Below are positions 36,739 through 46,462 of a stretch of DNA of 64,000 bases, piece by piece. The DNA comes from an uncultured Succinivibrio sp. Lineage in GTDB: Bacteria > Pseudomonadota > Gammaproteobacteria > Enterobacterales > Succinivibrionaceae. The notes beneath the pieces are model-generated. The model did not search any database, was not told where the DNA came from, and saw only the letters and a list, made by a program, of their open reading frames with translations. Both the position numbers and the translations under genes were made by a program. The stretch's first letter is position 1. Each line of letters opens with the position of its first letter. The stretch is taken from positions 21,447 to 85,446 of the forward strand of contig CAKQDA010000010.1 of NCBI GenBank assembly GCA_934218695.1, written 5' to 3'.

Positions 36739-37884
36739 TTATTCATCAGCCTTTTCTATGCCATCAATCATCTGCTGATAGTATGAAACAGCAGCACTGT
36801 CTGGATTAAGCATTACTTCCTTGAACATATGCTTGATCTGCTCTAAAACAGATGCTCTGCAGATGAATACAAGCTGAGATTTCTTCTCTCCCTCAGGCCA
36901 CTCTTTCAGTTCTGCTAAAGGGTATAGATTTCCTAATACTCCGTGTATTACTATTGGCTTGTCCTGTCCTTTCAGATCAATAATACCTTTAATTCTTAAA
37001 ATTGAATCACCATACTGATCTTGGACTGTTGAAATTCCTGATAACAGTGCTAAAGGTTCAATTGGTTCATCAAATTCAAGACAGAATGAGTCAATATCTG
37101 AGTGCGCGATGATCTTAGGTTTTGATACGCCTATGGCGCCATTTACAGATGCAGGACGAAATGATGAGGCTAAGTTAGGTGACTTAATATTAAGCCATGA
37201 TGAAACTTTCTTGTCATATGCCTGATTTGCGTTCTTGTAAGGACCAATATCAAACAGGATCTTAGGAGAGATGTTTCCTTTGACAGCAGGGAAGATTTTT
37301 GCAGATGGGTTTATCTTTGCACTGATTTCGTAAATAGCGTCAAGCTCATCTGAATCAATAAGATCTGTCTTACTTACAATTACGATATCAGCTAAAGCGA
37401 TTTGCTTAACAGCTTCATACTGTTTCTTTAGCTGTTCTCTTACGAACATACCATCTAAAACAGTGATAGTACCATCATGATAGTAATGATCTAAAAGAAA
37501 ATCGTCATTATTTAAAGTACCAATGACACCAGCAGGATCTGCTAAGCCTGTAGTCTCAATGATGACTCTCTTAAAAGCGGGTATATCTCCTCTCTGAGCC
37601 TTGATGAAGTTGGTTGCTAAACTGTCAACTAAAGCTCCCTGCAAAGAACAGCAGATACATCCTGACTGTAATAGTACAACAGAAGAGTCAACAGCCTCGA
37701 CCAGCTCATGATCTAAGCCCACATCGCCAAATTCATTGATGAGCACAAGTGTGTCTTTGAATTCAGGACTGTTTACCCAGTGATTTAATAAAGTGGTTTT
37801 ACCGCTTCCTAAAAAGCCTGTTATGATATTGACGGGGATCTTGTTCTCGTCGTTTTCTGCAGTATTTTCTGCGTTGTCTGACAT
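36739..37884 (-). CDS. COG0523 (CobW/YjiA) GTPase, probable metal chaperone
   Basis: A 381-residue G3E-family GTPase thought to deliver zinc or another metal to proteins. Visible are the P-loop TGFLGSGKTTLLNH, the metal-binding GCICCSLQGAL (CxCC), IETTGLADPAG and the guanine-specificity motif SKTD. The C-terminal CobW domain follows from about residue 260. The precise metal is unknown, as no Zur-type site or cobalamin gene is near. AGGATAA precedes the ATG. It lies 11 bases after a hydrolase gene. Confidence 0.88.
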   Translation of the reverse strand: MSDNAENTAENDENKIPVNIITGFLGSGKTTLLNHWVNSPEFKDTLVLINEFGDVGLDHELVEAVDSSVVLLQSGCICCSLQGALVDSLATNFIKAQRGDIPAFKRVIIETTGLADPAGVIGTLNNDDFLLDHYYHDGTITVLDGMFVREQLKKQYEAVKQIALADIVIVSKTDLIDSDELDAIYEISAKINPSAKIFPAVKGNISPKILFDIGPYKNANQAYDKKVSSWLNIKSPNLASSFRPASVNGAIGVSKPKIIAHSDIDSFCLEFDEPIEPLALLSGISTVQDQYGDSILRIKGIIDLKGQDKPIVIHGVLGNLYPLAELKEWPEGEKKSQLVFICRASVLEQIKHMFKEVMLNPDSAAVSYYQQMIDGIEKADE

Positions 37885-37895
37885 GGTTAATTATC

Positions 37896-38858
37896 CTAAT
37901 CAAATAGAAAATCTAATGCGTTCGACAGTGATCTTATCCTAAATTCGTCGCTTTCGTTAATTAAATCATGATAAGCATTATCAATTATTTCGAATTTTGG
38001 CCGAATTGGATCTCCCTGATGTTTCTCAAAGAAATGTTCTGCTACTGCTGTACTTACAACTTTATCCTTACCGGCACTTTGGCAGTATACAGGAATAGTA
38101 AAAGTAAATGTCGAGTCTATGATTTCCATTTGTTTTCGCATTGCTTCCTTTACAAAGCGATAAGTAGGGCCACCTATAGTTAGCTCAGGATGTTTTTTAT
38201 AATAGTCATGGTAGGCTTCGTATCTTTCCTTACTGTGACTATGGTGGTTAATTTCAAAAGGAACCTTTTTGTATTCTTTTCCGTGTGGAGTGTACATGGT
38301 AGACAGAACAGGCAATGAGCCAAATGTCATTACAAGACCGGTTAACAGCGGTTTGGGAAGATTAAAAAATGGCCACAAATAAGGTGCTATTAGGGCTGCT
38401 CTTGAAGGTTTGTTTTTGAAATTCTTGATGATATCCAAGGATATTAGTCCACCAAGAGAAAAGGCTAACAGTTTATAATTACTGATATTAAGTTTATCAA
38501 GAATAAACAGATCGTCTTTGGTCAAATCTTCAAAACAGTTGATATGACATTTTTGAGGATCCTGTAATAATCTGGTTGATTCAGCTTGCCCACGTGCAAA
38601 AGGGATCACAGCTGAGATATTTAATAAATTTAACGTATATAGGAATTCTGCAAATTTGTGAGGAATTTCGCCTCTTCCAGGAATAATGACCAAAGTATCT
38701 TTTGCATCGTCTGCATCCATTTTTGCCACAGTCACTTTGTAGTCATCTTTGTTTTTAAAGGATAGATTTCTGACTTTGCTTTTATAGAAATCTTCGATAT
38801 CTGAGCGCTCTTTTTCCAGAGCTTCAGTGGAGAGAAAAGAATCTTCAAATTTGTTCAT
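37896..38858 (-). CDS. PldB-like lysophospholipase / alpha-beta hydrolase
   Basis: A 320-residue alpha/beta hydrolase without signal peptide. The oxyanion region reads IIPGRGE, the nucleophile LAFSLGGLISL (FSLGG rather than the usual SHSMGG), a likely acid is in SAGKDKVV and the histidine in NAYHDLINE. The domain layout and N-terminal extension resemble lysophospholipase L2 (PldB), which hydrolyses lysophospholipids. The substrate is unproven. It is probably cotranscribed with the COG0523 gene. Confidence 0.78.
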   Translation of the reverse strand: MNKFEDSFLSTEALEKERSDIEDFYKSKVRNLSFKNKDDYKVTVAKMDADDAKDTLVIIPGRGEIPHKFAEFLYTLNLLNISAVIPFARGQAESTRLLQDPQKCHINCFEDLTKDDLFILDKLNISNYKLLAFSLGGLISLDIIKNFKNKPSRAALIAPYLWPFFNLPKPLLTGLVMTFGSLPVLSTMYTPHGKEYKKVPFEINHHSHSKERYEAYHDYYKKHPELTIGGPTYRFVKEAMRKQMEIIDSTFTFTIPVYCQSAGKDKVVSTAVAEHFFEKHQGDPIRPKFEIIDNAYHDLINESDEFRIRSLSNALDFLFD

Positions 38859-38926
38859 ATAAGTTATGTATATCCTCTATGTCTGTATATACACAATATA
38901 TGATTTAACCATAAATGAAAACAGAA

Positions 38927-41095
38927 CTATCGGCGACGATAGATAGTGATCACATTTGGAACAGCTTTAATTCGCTTGATAACGCTGGCTAAGTGCAATC
39001 TGTCTCTTACTGTAACAATCAGATTCATAACAAAGGTTGTTTCATCCTTCTGATCAGAATTAATGCTTTCTATTCTGGAACCTGCAACGTCAACTGCATT
39101 AGATATTTCGGAAACAATTCCCTGTCTATTCTCAAGTTCAATTAAAAGACCTGTTTTAAATTCCATATTTGCTGTAACAGCATAATTCCAGCTTACATTT
39201 AGAGATTTTGAAGGAACCTTATCTGATTCTCTGAAATTTTTACAGTTGGCTGTGTGAATTACGATTCCTCGACCCTGTGCAATATGCGCGATGATATCAT
39301 CGCCAGGAATAGGCATACAGCATTGTGCAAAAGTAAAAGGCATACCACCTGTACCTTTGACAGGAAGTTCATGATGGTTATGGGTATTTGGATCAAGAAA
39401 CTTTGCTACGGCAACAGTTAAAATATTACCCATAGCAATATCACAGAAGAGAGTCTTTAAATCAGGTTCTTTAAAGTTCTCAAGAATATTGTCAATCTGT
39501 TCCTGTGTGAGAGCATCAATACGCTGTGACTTAAGTGTATTCTGAAGCAGTCTTCTGCCGATTAGCTGGCATTCCTGGGTTCTCAATCCCTTCAGGTACT
39601 GTCTGATTGATGATCTTGCTTTTGATGTCACTACAGTAGACAGCCAAATAGCATTTGGGCAGGCATTCTGTGAGGTAATAATCTCAACAGACTGTCCTGA
39701 ATCCAAACTTCTTGAAAGAGGATATACATGGTGATTTACTCTTGCTCCAATACAATGGTTTCCAATATCAGTATGGAGTGCATAGGCAAAATCAACAGGT
39801 GTGGCGCCTTTTGGCAAGTTATAAATAGTGCCGTCAGGGGTGAATACAAAGATTGAGTCAGGAAACAGATCTGTTTTTACATCTTCTACAAATTCCATAG
39901 AAGAACCGGCACTCTGCTGCAGATCTATAAGGTTCTTAATCCAGTCTTGGGCATTCTTTTGTGAGGCAGTTGAAACAGCCTGAGATCCGTTTTCTTTATA
40001 AGCCCAGTGAGCTGCAACTCCTCGTGCTGCCATCTGATCCATAAATTCTGTCCTAATTTGGATCTCGATAGGAACACCGTGCGGTCCGACTAAAGAAGTG
40101 TGAAGAGACTGGTAGCCGTTGAGCTTGGGAATAGCAATGTAATCTTTAAATCCGTTTGGCCGAGGCTTAAACAGATTGTGCATCTGACCTAATACCCTAT
40201 AACAGGTATCGACGTCCTTTAGAATGATCCTAAAGCCGTATACATCCATGATCTCACGGAACTGCAACTCCTTTTTTACCATTTTTCTATAAATGGAATA
40301 GAGTCGTTTTTCTCTTCCTGAGACTCTGGCTTCAATATGTGATTCTTTCAGTCTTGCTTTTATTGCTTCGAGAATATTTGAAACCACTTCCTTACGGTTA
40401 TTTCTCGCTCTTGTAACTGCGGCTTTCAGAACTCTATAGCGCATTGGGTATATAGACGCCATACAGAGCTCTTCAAGTTCAGCTCGGATATCAGAAATAC
40501 CTAAACGATTGGCAATAGGGACGAAAACTTCTAGAGTCTCTTTGGCGATACGAACTCTTTTATCAGGTCTAAGTGCACCTAAGGTGCGCATATTATGAGT
40601 TCTATCTGCTAACTTTATAAGGATGACTCGAATATCCTTGGTCATTGCAAGGATCATCTTTCTAAAGTTTTCCATCTGAGCTTCTTTGTAGTCATGAAAA
40701 CGTAACTTGTCGAGTTTGGTTACACCTTCTACGATTTCATTTACGGTAGGGCCGAACTCATCTTCAAGCATTTTGCTTGTAATAAAAGTGTCTTCAACTA
40801 CATCATGCAACAATGCCGCCTGAACAGACTCTACGTCAAGATGCATCTGCGCAATGACTGTAGCTACAGCAATCGGATGGATGATATATGGTTCACCTGA
40901 AGCTCTTTTTTGCTCTCGGTGAGCAATATCTGCGACATAAAATGTTCTGTCGATTAAGGTAATAGCTTTTTCAGGAAGGTATGAGCACAAGAGAGCTCTT
41001 AAATGCTCATAATAAGAAAAGTTTGGAGAGGAAAGTGCCTGATTTAACGGCGTAATACCTTCACATTTGGGAATAGTACGTGTTTCCTCTCCCAT
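38927..41095 (-). CDS. spoT: Bifunctional (p)ppGpp synthase/hydrolase SpoT
   Basis: It makes and degrades the stringent-response alarmones. The N-terminal HD hydrolase domain has LLHDVVEDT and KLADRTHNMRTLG, the synthase domain has YSIYRKMVKK and DVYGFRIIL, and TGS and ACT domains follow. At 722 residues it matches SpoT (702). The start has AGGAG overlapping the rpoZ stop. The intact HD and synthase motifs suggest both activities. Confidence 0.96.
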   Translation of the reverse strand: MGEETRTIPKCEGITPLNQALSSPNFSYYEHLRALLCSYLPEKAITLIDRTFYVADIAHREQKRASGEPYIIHPIAVATVIAQMHLDVESVQAALLHDVVEDTFITSKMLEDEFGPTVNEIVEGVTKLDKLRFHDYKEAQMENFRKMILAMTKDIRVILIKLADRTHNMRTLGALRPDKRVRIAKETLEVFVPIANRLGISDIRAELEELCMASIYPMRYRVLKAAVTRARNNRKEVVSNILEAIKARLKESHIEARVSGREKRLYSIYRKMVKKELQFREIMDVYGFRIILKDVDTCYRVLGQMHNLFKPRPNGFKDYIAIPKLNGYQSLHTSLVGPHGVPIEIQIRTEFMDQMAARGVAAHWAYKENGSQAVSTASQKNAQDWIKNLIDLQQSAGSSMEFVEDVKTDLFPDSIFVFTPDGTIYNLPKGATPVDFAYALHTDIGNHCIGARVNHHVYPLSRSLDSGQSVEIITSQNACPNAIWLSTVVTSKARSSIRQYLKGLRTQECQLIGRRLLQNTLKSQRIDALTQEQIDNILENFKEPDLKTLFCDIAMGNILTVAVAKFLDPNTHNHHELPVKGTGGMPFTFAQCCMPIPGDDIIAHIAQGRGIVIHTANCKNFRESDKVPSKSLNVSWNYAVTANMEFKTGLLIELENRQGIVSEISNAVDVAGSRIESINSDQKDETTFVMNLIVTVRDRLHLASVIKRIKAVPNVITIYRRR

Positions 41096-41106
41096 ATTGA
41101 GATCTC

Positions 41107-41391
41107 CTAGTTGAACATCTCAACGCCGTCGATAGGAGCAAACTCATTGTCAGCAGGATGCACTGATGAGTCTCTTAAGTGCTCTTTACGGTCTTGCTTA
41201 TCTAAAAATTCTTTTGTGATAAGTCCTTCTTCAATCTCACGTAAAGCGATAACTGTTGGCTTATCCTTTTCTTCTTCTACAAGAGGATTGCTGCCAGATG
41301 CAATCTGACGAGCGCGACGGGCTGCAAGTAAAACTAAATCAAAACGATTGCCAACTTTTGCAACTGCATCTTCAACGGTAACTCTAGCCAT
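41107..41391 (-). CDS. rpoZ: RNA polymerase omega subunit
   Basis: It aids RNA polymerase assembly and, in proteobacteria, forms part of a ppGpp site. The 94 residues (E. coli 91) begin [20 protein letters not shown] and have [13 protein letters not shown]. It precedes spoT by 11 bases. An extended -10 box TGT-TAGAAT occurs upstream on the minus strand (TAGAAT at 41449-41444), so rpoZ-spoT probably has its own promoter. Confidence 0.97.
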   Translation of the reverse strand: MARVTVEDAVAKVGNRFDLVLLAARRARQIASGSNPLVEEEKDKPTVIALREIEEGLITKEFLDKQDRKEHLRDSSVHPADNEFAPIDGVEMFN

Positions 41392-41693
41392 TTATGCGTA
41401 CCTTCATAAAACTAAGGTTTTTATTTATCCAAATCTTATTTTAATTCTAACACCTGGAACGAAAAAAACTATTGTTTACTGAAAAACAAATCTATATGCC
41501 TTTTTTAGTCAAAAAACTGCACCTCAAACGTTATGCCTGAGTTGTTATGACTCAAATCGTGAAAAAAAGGCAGGTATGTTTTGAGTAAGACACAAAACTC
41601 ACGCCATTATACACGAAATTTAAGGATTCAATGGACAAAATATTAATCTTTCGTCATGTTTGAGCCTTATTATTGTCAGTTTATGCAGGATTC
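41392..41693. other. Intergenic region, gmk to rpoZ
   Basis: 302 AT-rich bases. They hold the likely rpoZ promoter and the small inverted repeat TGAGT-TGTTATG-ACTCA near 41540. No coding potential seen. Confidence 0.5.
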
Positions 41694-42308
41694 TTATAAA
41701 CTGAATTTTTCTTTAATGATGTGCTCCTGTTTGGATGTTTTCTGACGGTTTGAAAGAATAATTGAGCGCATATTTAAAAGACTTTCATCAAAGTCATCAT
41801 TTACAATGACATAATCATATTCATTGTAGTGAGAAATTTCATTTACAGCTTTGCTCATTCTTTTTTCAATAACTTCAGGAGCATCTGTAGCTCTGGTTAC
41901 TAAACGGCGGTTTAACTCTTCTAGGGAAGGTGGAACAATAAAAATTCCTTTAGCATTAGGTGTCTGCTTCCTAATCTGACGGGCTCCCTGCCAGTCGATA
42001 TCTAAAAGAACATCTTTTCCTTCATTAAGCCACTGTTCAACAATTTCTCTGGATGTCCCGTAATAGTGGTCAAAGACATGAGCATATTCATAGAAAGCAT
42101 TCCTTTTGATTAGTTTTTCAAACTCTTCATTAGAAATGAAGTGATAGCTTACATGATCAATTTCACCTGGTCTTGGTTCTCTTGTGGTATGGGACACAGA
42201 CAGCCTTAACTTGTCATCTAAATTAAAACGTTTTAACAGAGCATCGATGAGTGATGATTTTCCAGCACCTGAAGGTGCTGATACGATAAATAATGTTCCT
42301 TTATTCAT
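41694..42308 (-). CDS. gmk: Guanylate kinase
   Basis: It phosphorylates GMP to GDP with ATP. The 204 residues (E. coli 207) have the P-loop [16 protein letters not shown] and the GMP-binding [13 protein letters not shown]. The start overlaps the end of yihA by 8 bases (ATGAATAA), so the two are translationally coupled. The gmk, rpoZ, spoT order is that of E. coli. Confidence 0.97.
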   Translation of the reverse strand: MNKGTLFIVSAPSGAGKSSLIDALLKRFNLDDKLRLSVSHTTREPRPGEIDHVSYHFISNEEFEKLIKRNAFYEYAHVFDHYYGTSREIVEQWLNEGKDVLLDIDWQGARQIRKQTPNAKGIFIVPPSLEELNRRLVTRATDAPEVIEKRMSKAVNEISHYNEYDYVIVNDDFDESLLNMRSIILSNRQKTSKQEHIIKEKFSL

Positions 42309-42948
42309 TTTTATTTTCGTCGTCGGTATGGAATAGTGTAAACCAGTTTTTCAAAACAGCTCTGACTTCATCTACACCAATTTTTTTGAGAGCGGAAAAA
42401 GCAATAATAGTGAAGTTACCTCCAAACTCGCTTAATTGAGTTCTAACTTCACCTACCATTTCTTTTCTTTTATTAACACCAAACTTGTCAGCTTTTGTCA
42501 GAAGAATCAGGCATGGCAGATTTGCTGCAATTGACCAGTCTATGATCATTCTGTCGTGATCTCTAAGAGGTGTCCTAATATCCATAGTAACGACCAAACC
42601 GCAAAGACACTTGCGCTGCTGAAGGTAGTCTGTCATTGCCTTCTGCCATTGACGTTTCATGTTCTCTGGAACTTGAGCATAACCATAGCCAGGCAGGTCT
42701 ACAATAAACTTTCCTTCGTCTATCTTAAAGAGATTTATTAGCCTGGTTCGTCCAGGTGTACGGCTGGTTTTTGCTAGATTTTTCTGATCACAAATGGCAT
42801 TAATGGATGATGATTTTCCTGAATTGGAACGACCAATAATAGCAATCTCAGCGCCCATATCCTCAGGAAGTTTTGAGATGTCTGGGGCGCTGGTTACAAA
42901 TTTGGTTTTTCTAAAATCCAGGACATTTTTTTTAATAATATCAGTCAT
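42301..42948 (-). CDS. yihA: Ribosome biogenesis GTP-binding protein YihA/EngB
   Basis: An essential GTPase for late 50S subunit assembly. The 215 residues (E. coli 210) show the P-loop [16 protein letters not shown], the G2 threonine in [16 protein letters not shown] (G3) and LTKADK (G4). It is fused tightly into a transcript with DUF3334 (no gap) and gmk (8-base overlap). Confidence 0.96.
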   Translation of the reverse strand: MTDIIKKNVLDFRKTKFVTSAPDISKLPEDMGAEIAIIGRSNSGKSSSINAICDQKNLAKTSRTPGRTRLINLFKIDEGKFIVDLPGYGYAQVPENMKRQWQKAMTDYLQQRKCLCGLVVTMDIRTPLRDHDRMIIDWSIAANLPCLILLTKADKFGVNKRKEMVGEVRTQLSEFGGNFTIIAFSALKKIGVDEVRAVLKNWFTLFHTDDENKNE

Positions 42949-43572
42949 TTAATCTACTTGTGTATACTGCTCTAGAATATCATCAGGTGATAATGTACTG
43001 TGACTTTCAAATTCGCGTAAAGCTGTAAAACTGGTATCGTCCATCGCTAATTCAACATAGAATACATTACCACTTTCCGTGTGGAACGTTACTTTACCAT
43101 ATTTAGGGTTGTCTAGGTTAACAGAAATGCTAATTTGAACTTCTCTTGGCAGTACTAACATCTTTGGCTGAGACTGATCAATTCTAATATGCAACTCTTC
43201 GCTGATCTGACGAGTGAAGTTACCGATGATTTGATTCATCAGCTCTCCTAGAGTGTTACTTACCTCATCCTGAGTGTAATTCTGAGCCATTTCAATTTCA
43301 GGAATTCCCATGTTTTTAAGATAGGAAGTGTAAAGTTCCATCGCAGTCTCTTTTGGAAAGTTAATGACTACCATTCCAGAGAAAGATCCTGTAAACATTA
43401 CAAAGGTACCTATATCTGGAGTTAACAGTGTCTTGGTAATTTTTTGTACCAGTGGTGCATATCTGGTTTCCTGTGCTGTTGCAGAAGTGATGACATTTGC
43501 AACACTTTGGCACAGGGTCATAATGATGTCGCTGCAGTCTACTTTCTTTGAATTGTTTTCAGTTTCAGTCAT
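42949..43572 (-). CDS. DUF3334 family, CheX-like protein
   Basis: A 207-residue cytosolic protein of the gammaproteobacterial DUF3334 family, related to CheX-type phosphatases. Family segments include SDIIMTLCQSVANVITSAT, YAPLVQKITKTLL, GSFSGMVVINFPKE, and NTLGELMNQIIGNF. The last corresponds to the ExxxN motif in which CheX-family phosphatases carry the catalytic Glu and Asn (here ELMN). GGAGG precedes the ATG. It abuts yihA, whose ATG follows with no gap. Its substrate is unknown; a two-component receiver is a reasonable guess, ntrC being just upstream. Confidence 0.82.
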   Translation of the reverse strand: MTETENNSKKVDCSDIIMTLCQSVANVITSATAQETRYAPLVQKITKTLLTPDIGTFVMFTGSFSGMVVINFPKETAMELYTSYLKNMGIPEIEMAQNYTQDEVSNTLGELMNQIIGNFTRQISEELHIRIDQSQPKMLVLPREVQISISVNLDNPKYGKVTFHTESGNVFYVELAMDDTSFTALREFESHSTLSPDDILEQYTQVD

Positions 43573-43659
43573 AAATCCTCCAAAATATTTTTTTATTTAA
43601 GGATAAGCTAAACACTGAGAAATTTGTGTGAGTTTATCTGCTAATTTGAAATTGGTGAC

Positions 43660-43695
43660 AAAAAAAGCGTTAACTTTATGAAGCTAACGCTTTTT
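43660..43695 (-). terminator. ntrC terminator
   Basis: AAAAAGCGTTA and TAACGCTTTTT form an 11-bp stem with a 12-base loop between ntrC and the DUF3334 gene. On the minus strand a T run follows. Confidence 0.88.
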
Positions 43696-43718
43696 GAGGG
43701 TGGATGAAAGAGTTTTGA

Positions 43719-45158
43719 TTAGTTCAGGTTTAACTCTTTAATCTTTCTTGTAAGGGTATTACGGCCCCATCCTAAGAGTTTAGCTGATTCCTGTTTGTGA
43801 TTTCCTGTAAAGGTTAATGTTGCCTCTAACATTACTTTTTCAAATTCAGGAACCGCTTCAGATAAAATATCGTGTTCTCCGGACTTTAGTTTTCCGTCAA
43901 CCCATGTTCTTAATAAATCCTGCCATGAAGCGTTTTCTTTGTTGGCAACAGCAGGGCTTACAGATTTGTTCTGAGGTGTATTTGAGTGTAAGAACTCTGA
44001 AGGAAGATCAACTAACTGAATATCTCTGCCAGTAACCATGATGGTTAAATATTTACATAAGTTCTTTAACTGTCTTACGTTGCCAGGCCAAGGTAATCTA
44101 CACAGGAATACCAGTACTTCTGATGTCAGTTTCTTTGGCTCTGTATGACTGTCTGCAGCGCTTTGTGACAAAAAGTGTTTTGCAAGCATTGGAATGTCAT
44201 TATTTCTATCTCTTAAAGGAGGAATGTTGATGTTAATGATATTCAGTCTGTAGTACAGATCGGAGTTAAATGTTCCACTAGCAATCCTTTCTTCAAGATC
44301 ATGAGATGTAGATGCGATGATACGAACATTTGCATGCATTGGTTCAGTGCTGCCGATAGGAGAGTATTCCTGCTTTTGAATCAGCTGTAACAGTCTGTTC
44401 TGACAGTCCATTGGCATATCGCTGATTTCATTGATAAACAGGGTTCCTCCATCAGCTTTCATGATTGCGCTCTGACTCAGATCCTTGCTTATGTCTCCAA
44501 ATAGTTCGAATTTGACCATTTCCTGAGGAATTGAAGTCATATTTAAGGAAACAAATTTAGCTCCCTTTCTTTCTCCGTGGTTATGAAGTGCTTTAGCAAC
44601 CTGGCCTCGACCAGTACCAACTTCTCCATGAATTAATACAGGAAGATCTGTCTTTGAAACTCGTCCTATGAATTTGAACACTTCCTGCATTGCAGGAGAT
44701 TTTCCAATGATTTCAGCCTCTTCTGTCTGCTCGGTTACAGGTGCAACGTCGTTCTTGGCTTTCTGGTTCAGCATCTGTAGCATGTTGACTCTGTGAACAG
44801 CAGCTCTCCTGATAACACTGATTGCTTGTTCGATATCAAAAGGCTTTGGCAGGTACTCAAAAGATCCTTCCTCATAGGCATCAATAGCTGCGGTTAGATC
44901 TGAGTGAGCTGTCATGATGATGAATGGGATGTTTTCATCGATGTCGTGGACTGCCTTAATGAGTTCTAATCCATCAATCCCAGGCATTCTGATATCAGAA
45001 ACTATAACATCTGGTGTTTCATGTTTAATGGCTTCTAGGGCAGCTTCCCCGTTTTCAAACAAACGGTGGGTAATGCTGTTTGCATCTAATGCTTTATCAA
45101 AGACAAAGCGGATACTGGCATCGTCATCGATAACCCAAATCATAGGATTCATAAACAA
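43719..45158 (-). CDS. glnG: NtrC-family nitrogen regulator with degenerate AAA+ domain
   Basis: Response regulator partner of NtrB, 479 residues (E. coli NtrC 469). The receiver domain is intact (acidic DDD at 11-13, phospho-acceptor Asp55 in VSDIRMPG, Thr83, Lys105), as is the Fis-type helix-turn-helix (LLGWGRNTLTRKIKEL). The central AAA+ domain is not. Walker A reads GEVGTGRG with Arg184 in place of Lys, the sigma-54-contacting GAFTGA loop is deleted (LFGDISKDLSQSAIMK, about 6 residues short), and Walker B reads LFINEISDM with Asn243 for Asp. The arginine finger region DLYYRLN and sensor II GNVRQL remain. GAGGAG precedes the ATG. It should bind DNA but probably not drive sigma-54 transcription. 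Confidence 0.9.
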   Translation of the reverse strand: MFMNPMIWVIDDDASIRFVFDKALDANSITHRLFENGEAALEAIKHETPDVIVSDIRMPGIDGLELIKAVHDIDENIPFIIMTAHSDLTAAIDAYEEGSFEYLPKPFDIEQAISVIRRAAVHRVNMLQMLNQKAKNDVAPVTEQTEEAEIIGKSPAMQEVFKFIGRVSKTDLPVLIHGEVGTGRGQVAKALHNHGERKGAKFVSLNMTSIPQEMVKFELFGDISKDLSQSAIMKADGGTLFINEISDMPMDCQNRLLQLIQKQEYSPIGSTEPMHANVRIIASTSHDLEERIASGTFNSDLYYRLNIININIPPLRDRNNDIPMLAKHFLSQSAADSHTEPKKLTSEVLVFLCRLPWPGNVRQLKNLCKYLTIMVTGRDIQLVDLPSEFLHSNTPQNKSVSPAVANKENASWQDLLRTWVDGKLKSGEHDILSEAVPEFEKVMLEATLTFTGNHKQESAKLLGWGRNTLTRKIKELNLN

Positions 45159-45163
45159 TCTCC

Positions 45164-46246
45164 TCAGATTCTGCTCTTTAAAGGCAGGATAATCTTAAAT
45201 ACGGTTTTTTGAGCATCACTTAAACATTCAATGGTTCCGTGGTGACGTTCAATAATATTCAGTGCTATAGATAAGCCAAGACCGTTTCCATTGGTTTTTG
45301 TCGTAACCATAGGGAAAAATACAGTCTGTTTTATATGTTCAGGTATTTCAGGTCCATTGTTGGTAATGGATATGATCACTGCTGTTGGGTATTTTTTATT
45401 TCTTACAATTGTTCTGATACTTGCTCTTGTTTTAACTTCAATCCATGGATTTTTAGTATCAGATTCCTTTAAAGCCTGTATGGCGTTATTTACAATGTTC
45501 AGTAAAACCTGTTGAACAGAGTCTACATCAAGGTTTAATTCAGGCAGACTTGGATCATAATCTCTCTTAATTTCGATCCCTTTGCTTTCTTCCTGTAAAG
45601 AAACTAATGAGAGAACTTTTTCAATCAGGTAGTGAATATTTTCCTTCACTAAAGGATTTGGCTTCTGTGGCCCTAATAAGTTATTAACCAGAACTTTCAG
45701 TCTGTCAGTCTGCTCAATGATTACATTAGTGTAGTCTTTGATCCCATCCACCTTGCCAAAGGTCATATCAATTAACTGCGCTGCACCTCTAATGCCTCCT
45801 AATGGATTTTTTATCTCATGGGCCAGGCTTCTGATTAAATCTCTTGCTGCTGAATACTGATAATTCTGCTGCATCTGATTTATCAGCTTGTCCTGATGAG
45901 ATATAGTGTGCAGCTCTACTAAAAGTCCATTAAACTTAGCCGTTGAATAATTAAAAACAGCCATGTCGGTTTTAGTAGATAGTCCTGGCATAGGAGAAAT
46001 CATAATGCCGGCGGCAGAAATACCCTGAAAGTTATCTGAAAAATTTGTTTCCTTGATTGTCTGAATTAGTGAAGTCTCATTCGGATCAATAAATTCGATG
46101 AATTTCGCTGATATAAGTCTTGTGCGCGAAACTCCGCACAGCTGTTCTGCTGCTGTGTTTGCGTATCGAATTTTAAACTCTTTGTCAGTGATCAGAACTG
46201 CAGTAGACAAACTTTCTAGAATGTTAGCCTTTTGCTTATCTTCCAT
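45164..46246 (-). CDS. glnL: Nitrogen regulation sensor kinase NtrB
   Basis: A soluble histidine kinase that phosphorylates NtrC and is controlled by PII. Its 360 residues (E. coli 349) have an N-terminal PAS domain (about 8-75), the H box SLAHEIKNPLGG with His143, the N box LLNIVNNAIQALK and the G box NGNGLGLSIALNII. All catalytic motifs are intact, in contrast to its partner. It is 5 bases upstream of ntrC. No glnA lies upstream. Confidence 0.95.
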   Translation of the reverse strand: MEDKQKANILESLSTAVLITDKEFKIRYANTAAEQLCGVSRTRLISAKFIEFIDPNETSLIQTIKETNFSDNFQGISAAGIMISPMPGLSTKTDMAVFNYSTAKFNGLLVELHTISHQDKLINQMQQNYQYSAARDLIRSLAHEIKNPLGGIRGAAQLIDMTFGKVDGIKDYTNVIIEQTDRLKVLVNNLLGPQKPNPLVKENIHYLIEKVLSLVSLQEESKGIEIKRDYDPSLPELNLDVDSVQQVLLNIVNNAIQALKESDTKNPWIEVKTRASIRTIVRNKKYPTAVIISITNNGPEIPEHIKQTVFFPMVTTKTNGNGLGLSIALNIIERHHGTIECLSDAQKTVFKIILPLKSRI

Positions 46247-46305
46247 CGTAATTTCTCAATAGCCTATTTTTGTGCATGATCTATTTTGAACTATTTTTTG
46301 AATAT

Positions 46306-46333
46306 TTTATAATAAGGCACAAAAATAGTGCAA
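46306..46333 (-). promoter_or_regulatory. Sigma-70-type promoter of ntrB-ntrC
   Basis: On the minus strand TTGCAC (46333-46328) and TATAAA (46311-46306) are separated by 16 bases and lie about 60 bases before the ntrB start. I see no sigma-54 element (GG-N10-GC) in the interval between typA and ntrB. Confidence 0.6.
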
Positions 46334-46408
46334 TATCAAAAGATAAATTTTATAAAAAGAACTTAAAAGAATGGCTTATGTATCTTGGATGAAAGGCAAA
46401 ATATAAAA

Positions 46409-46443
46409 AAAGCCTGTATAAAAAAATTATACAGGCTTTTTAT
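46409..46443 (-). terminator. typA terminator
   Basis: AGCCTGTATAA and TTATACAGGCT form an 11-bp stem with a short A loop, with A and T runs on both sides, directly after the typA stop. Confidence 0.9.
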
Positions 46444-46462
46444 AAAGATCAATTATAGTGCT

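Noticed and set aside
38883..38898. LexA-like CTGTATATACACAATA between spoT and the hydrolase gene
   Set aside because: The second half lacks the ACAG required by the LexA consensus.
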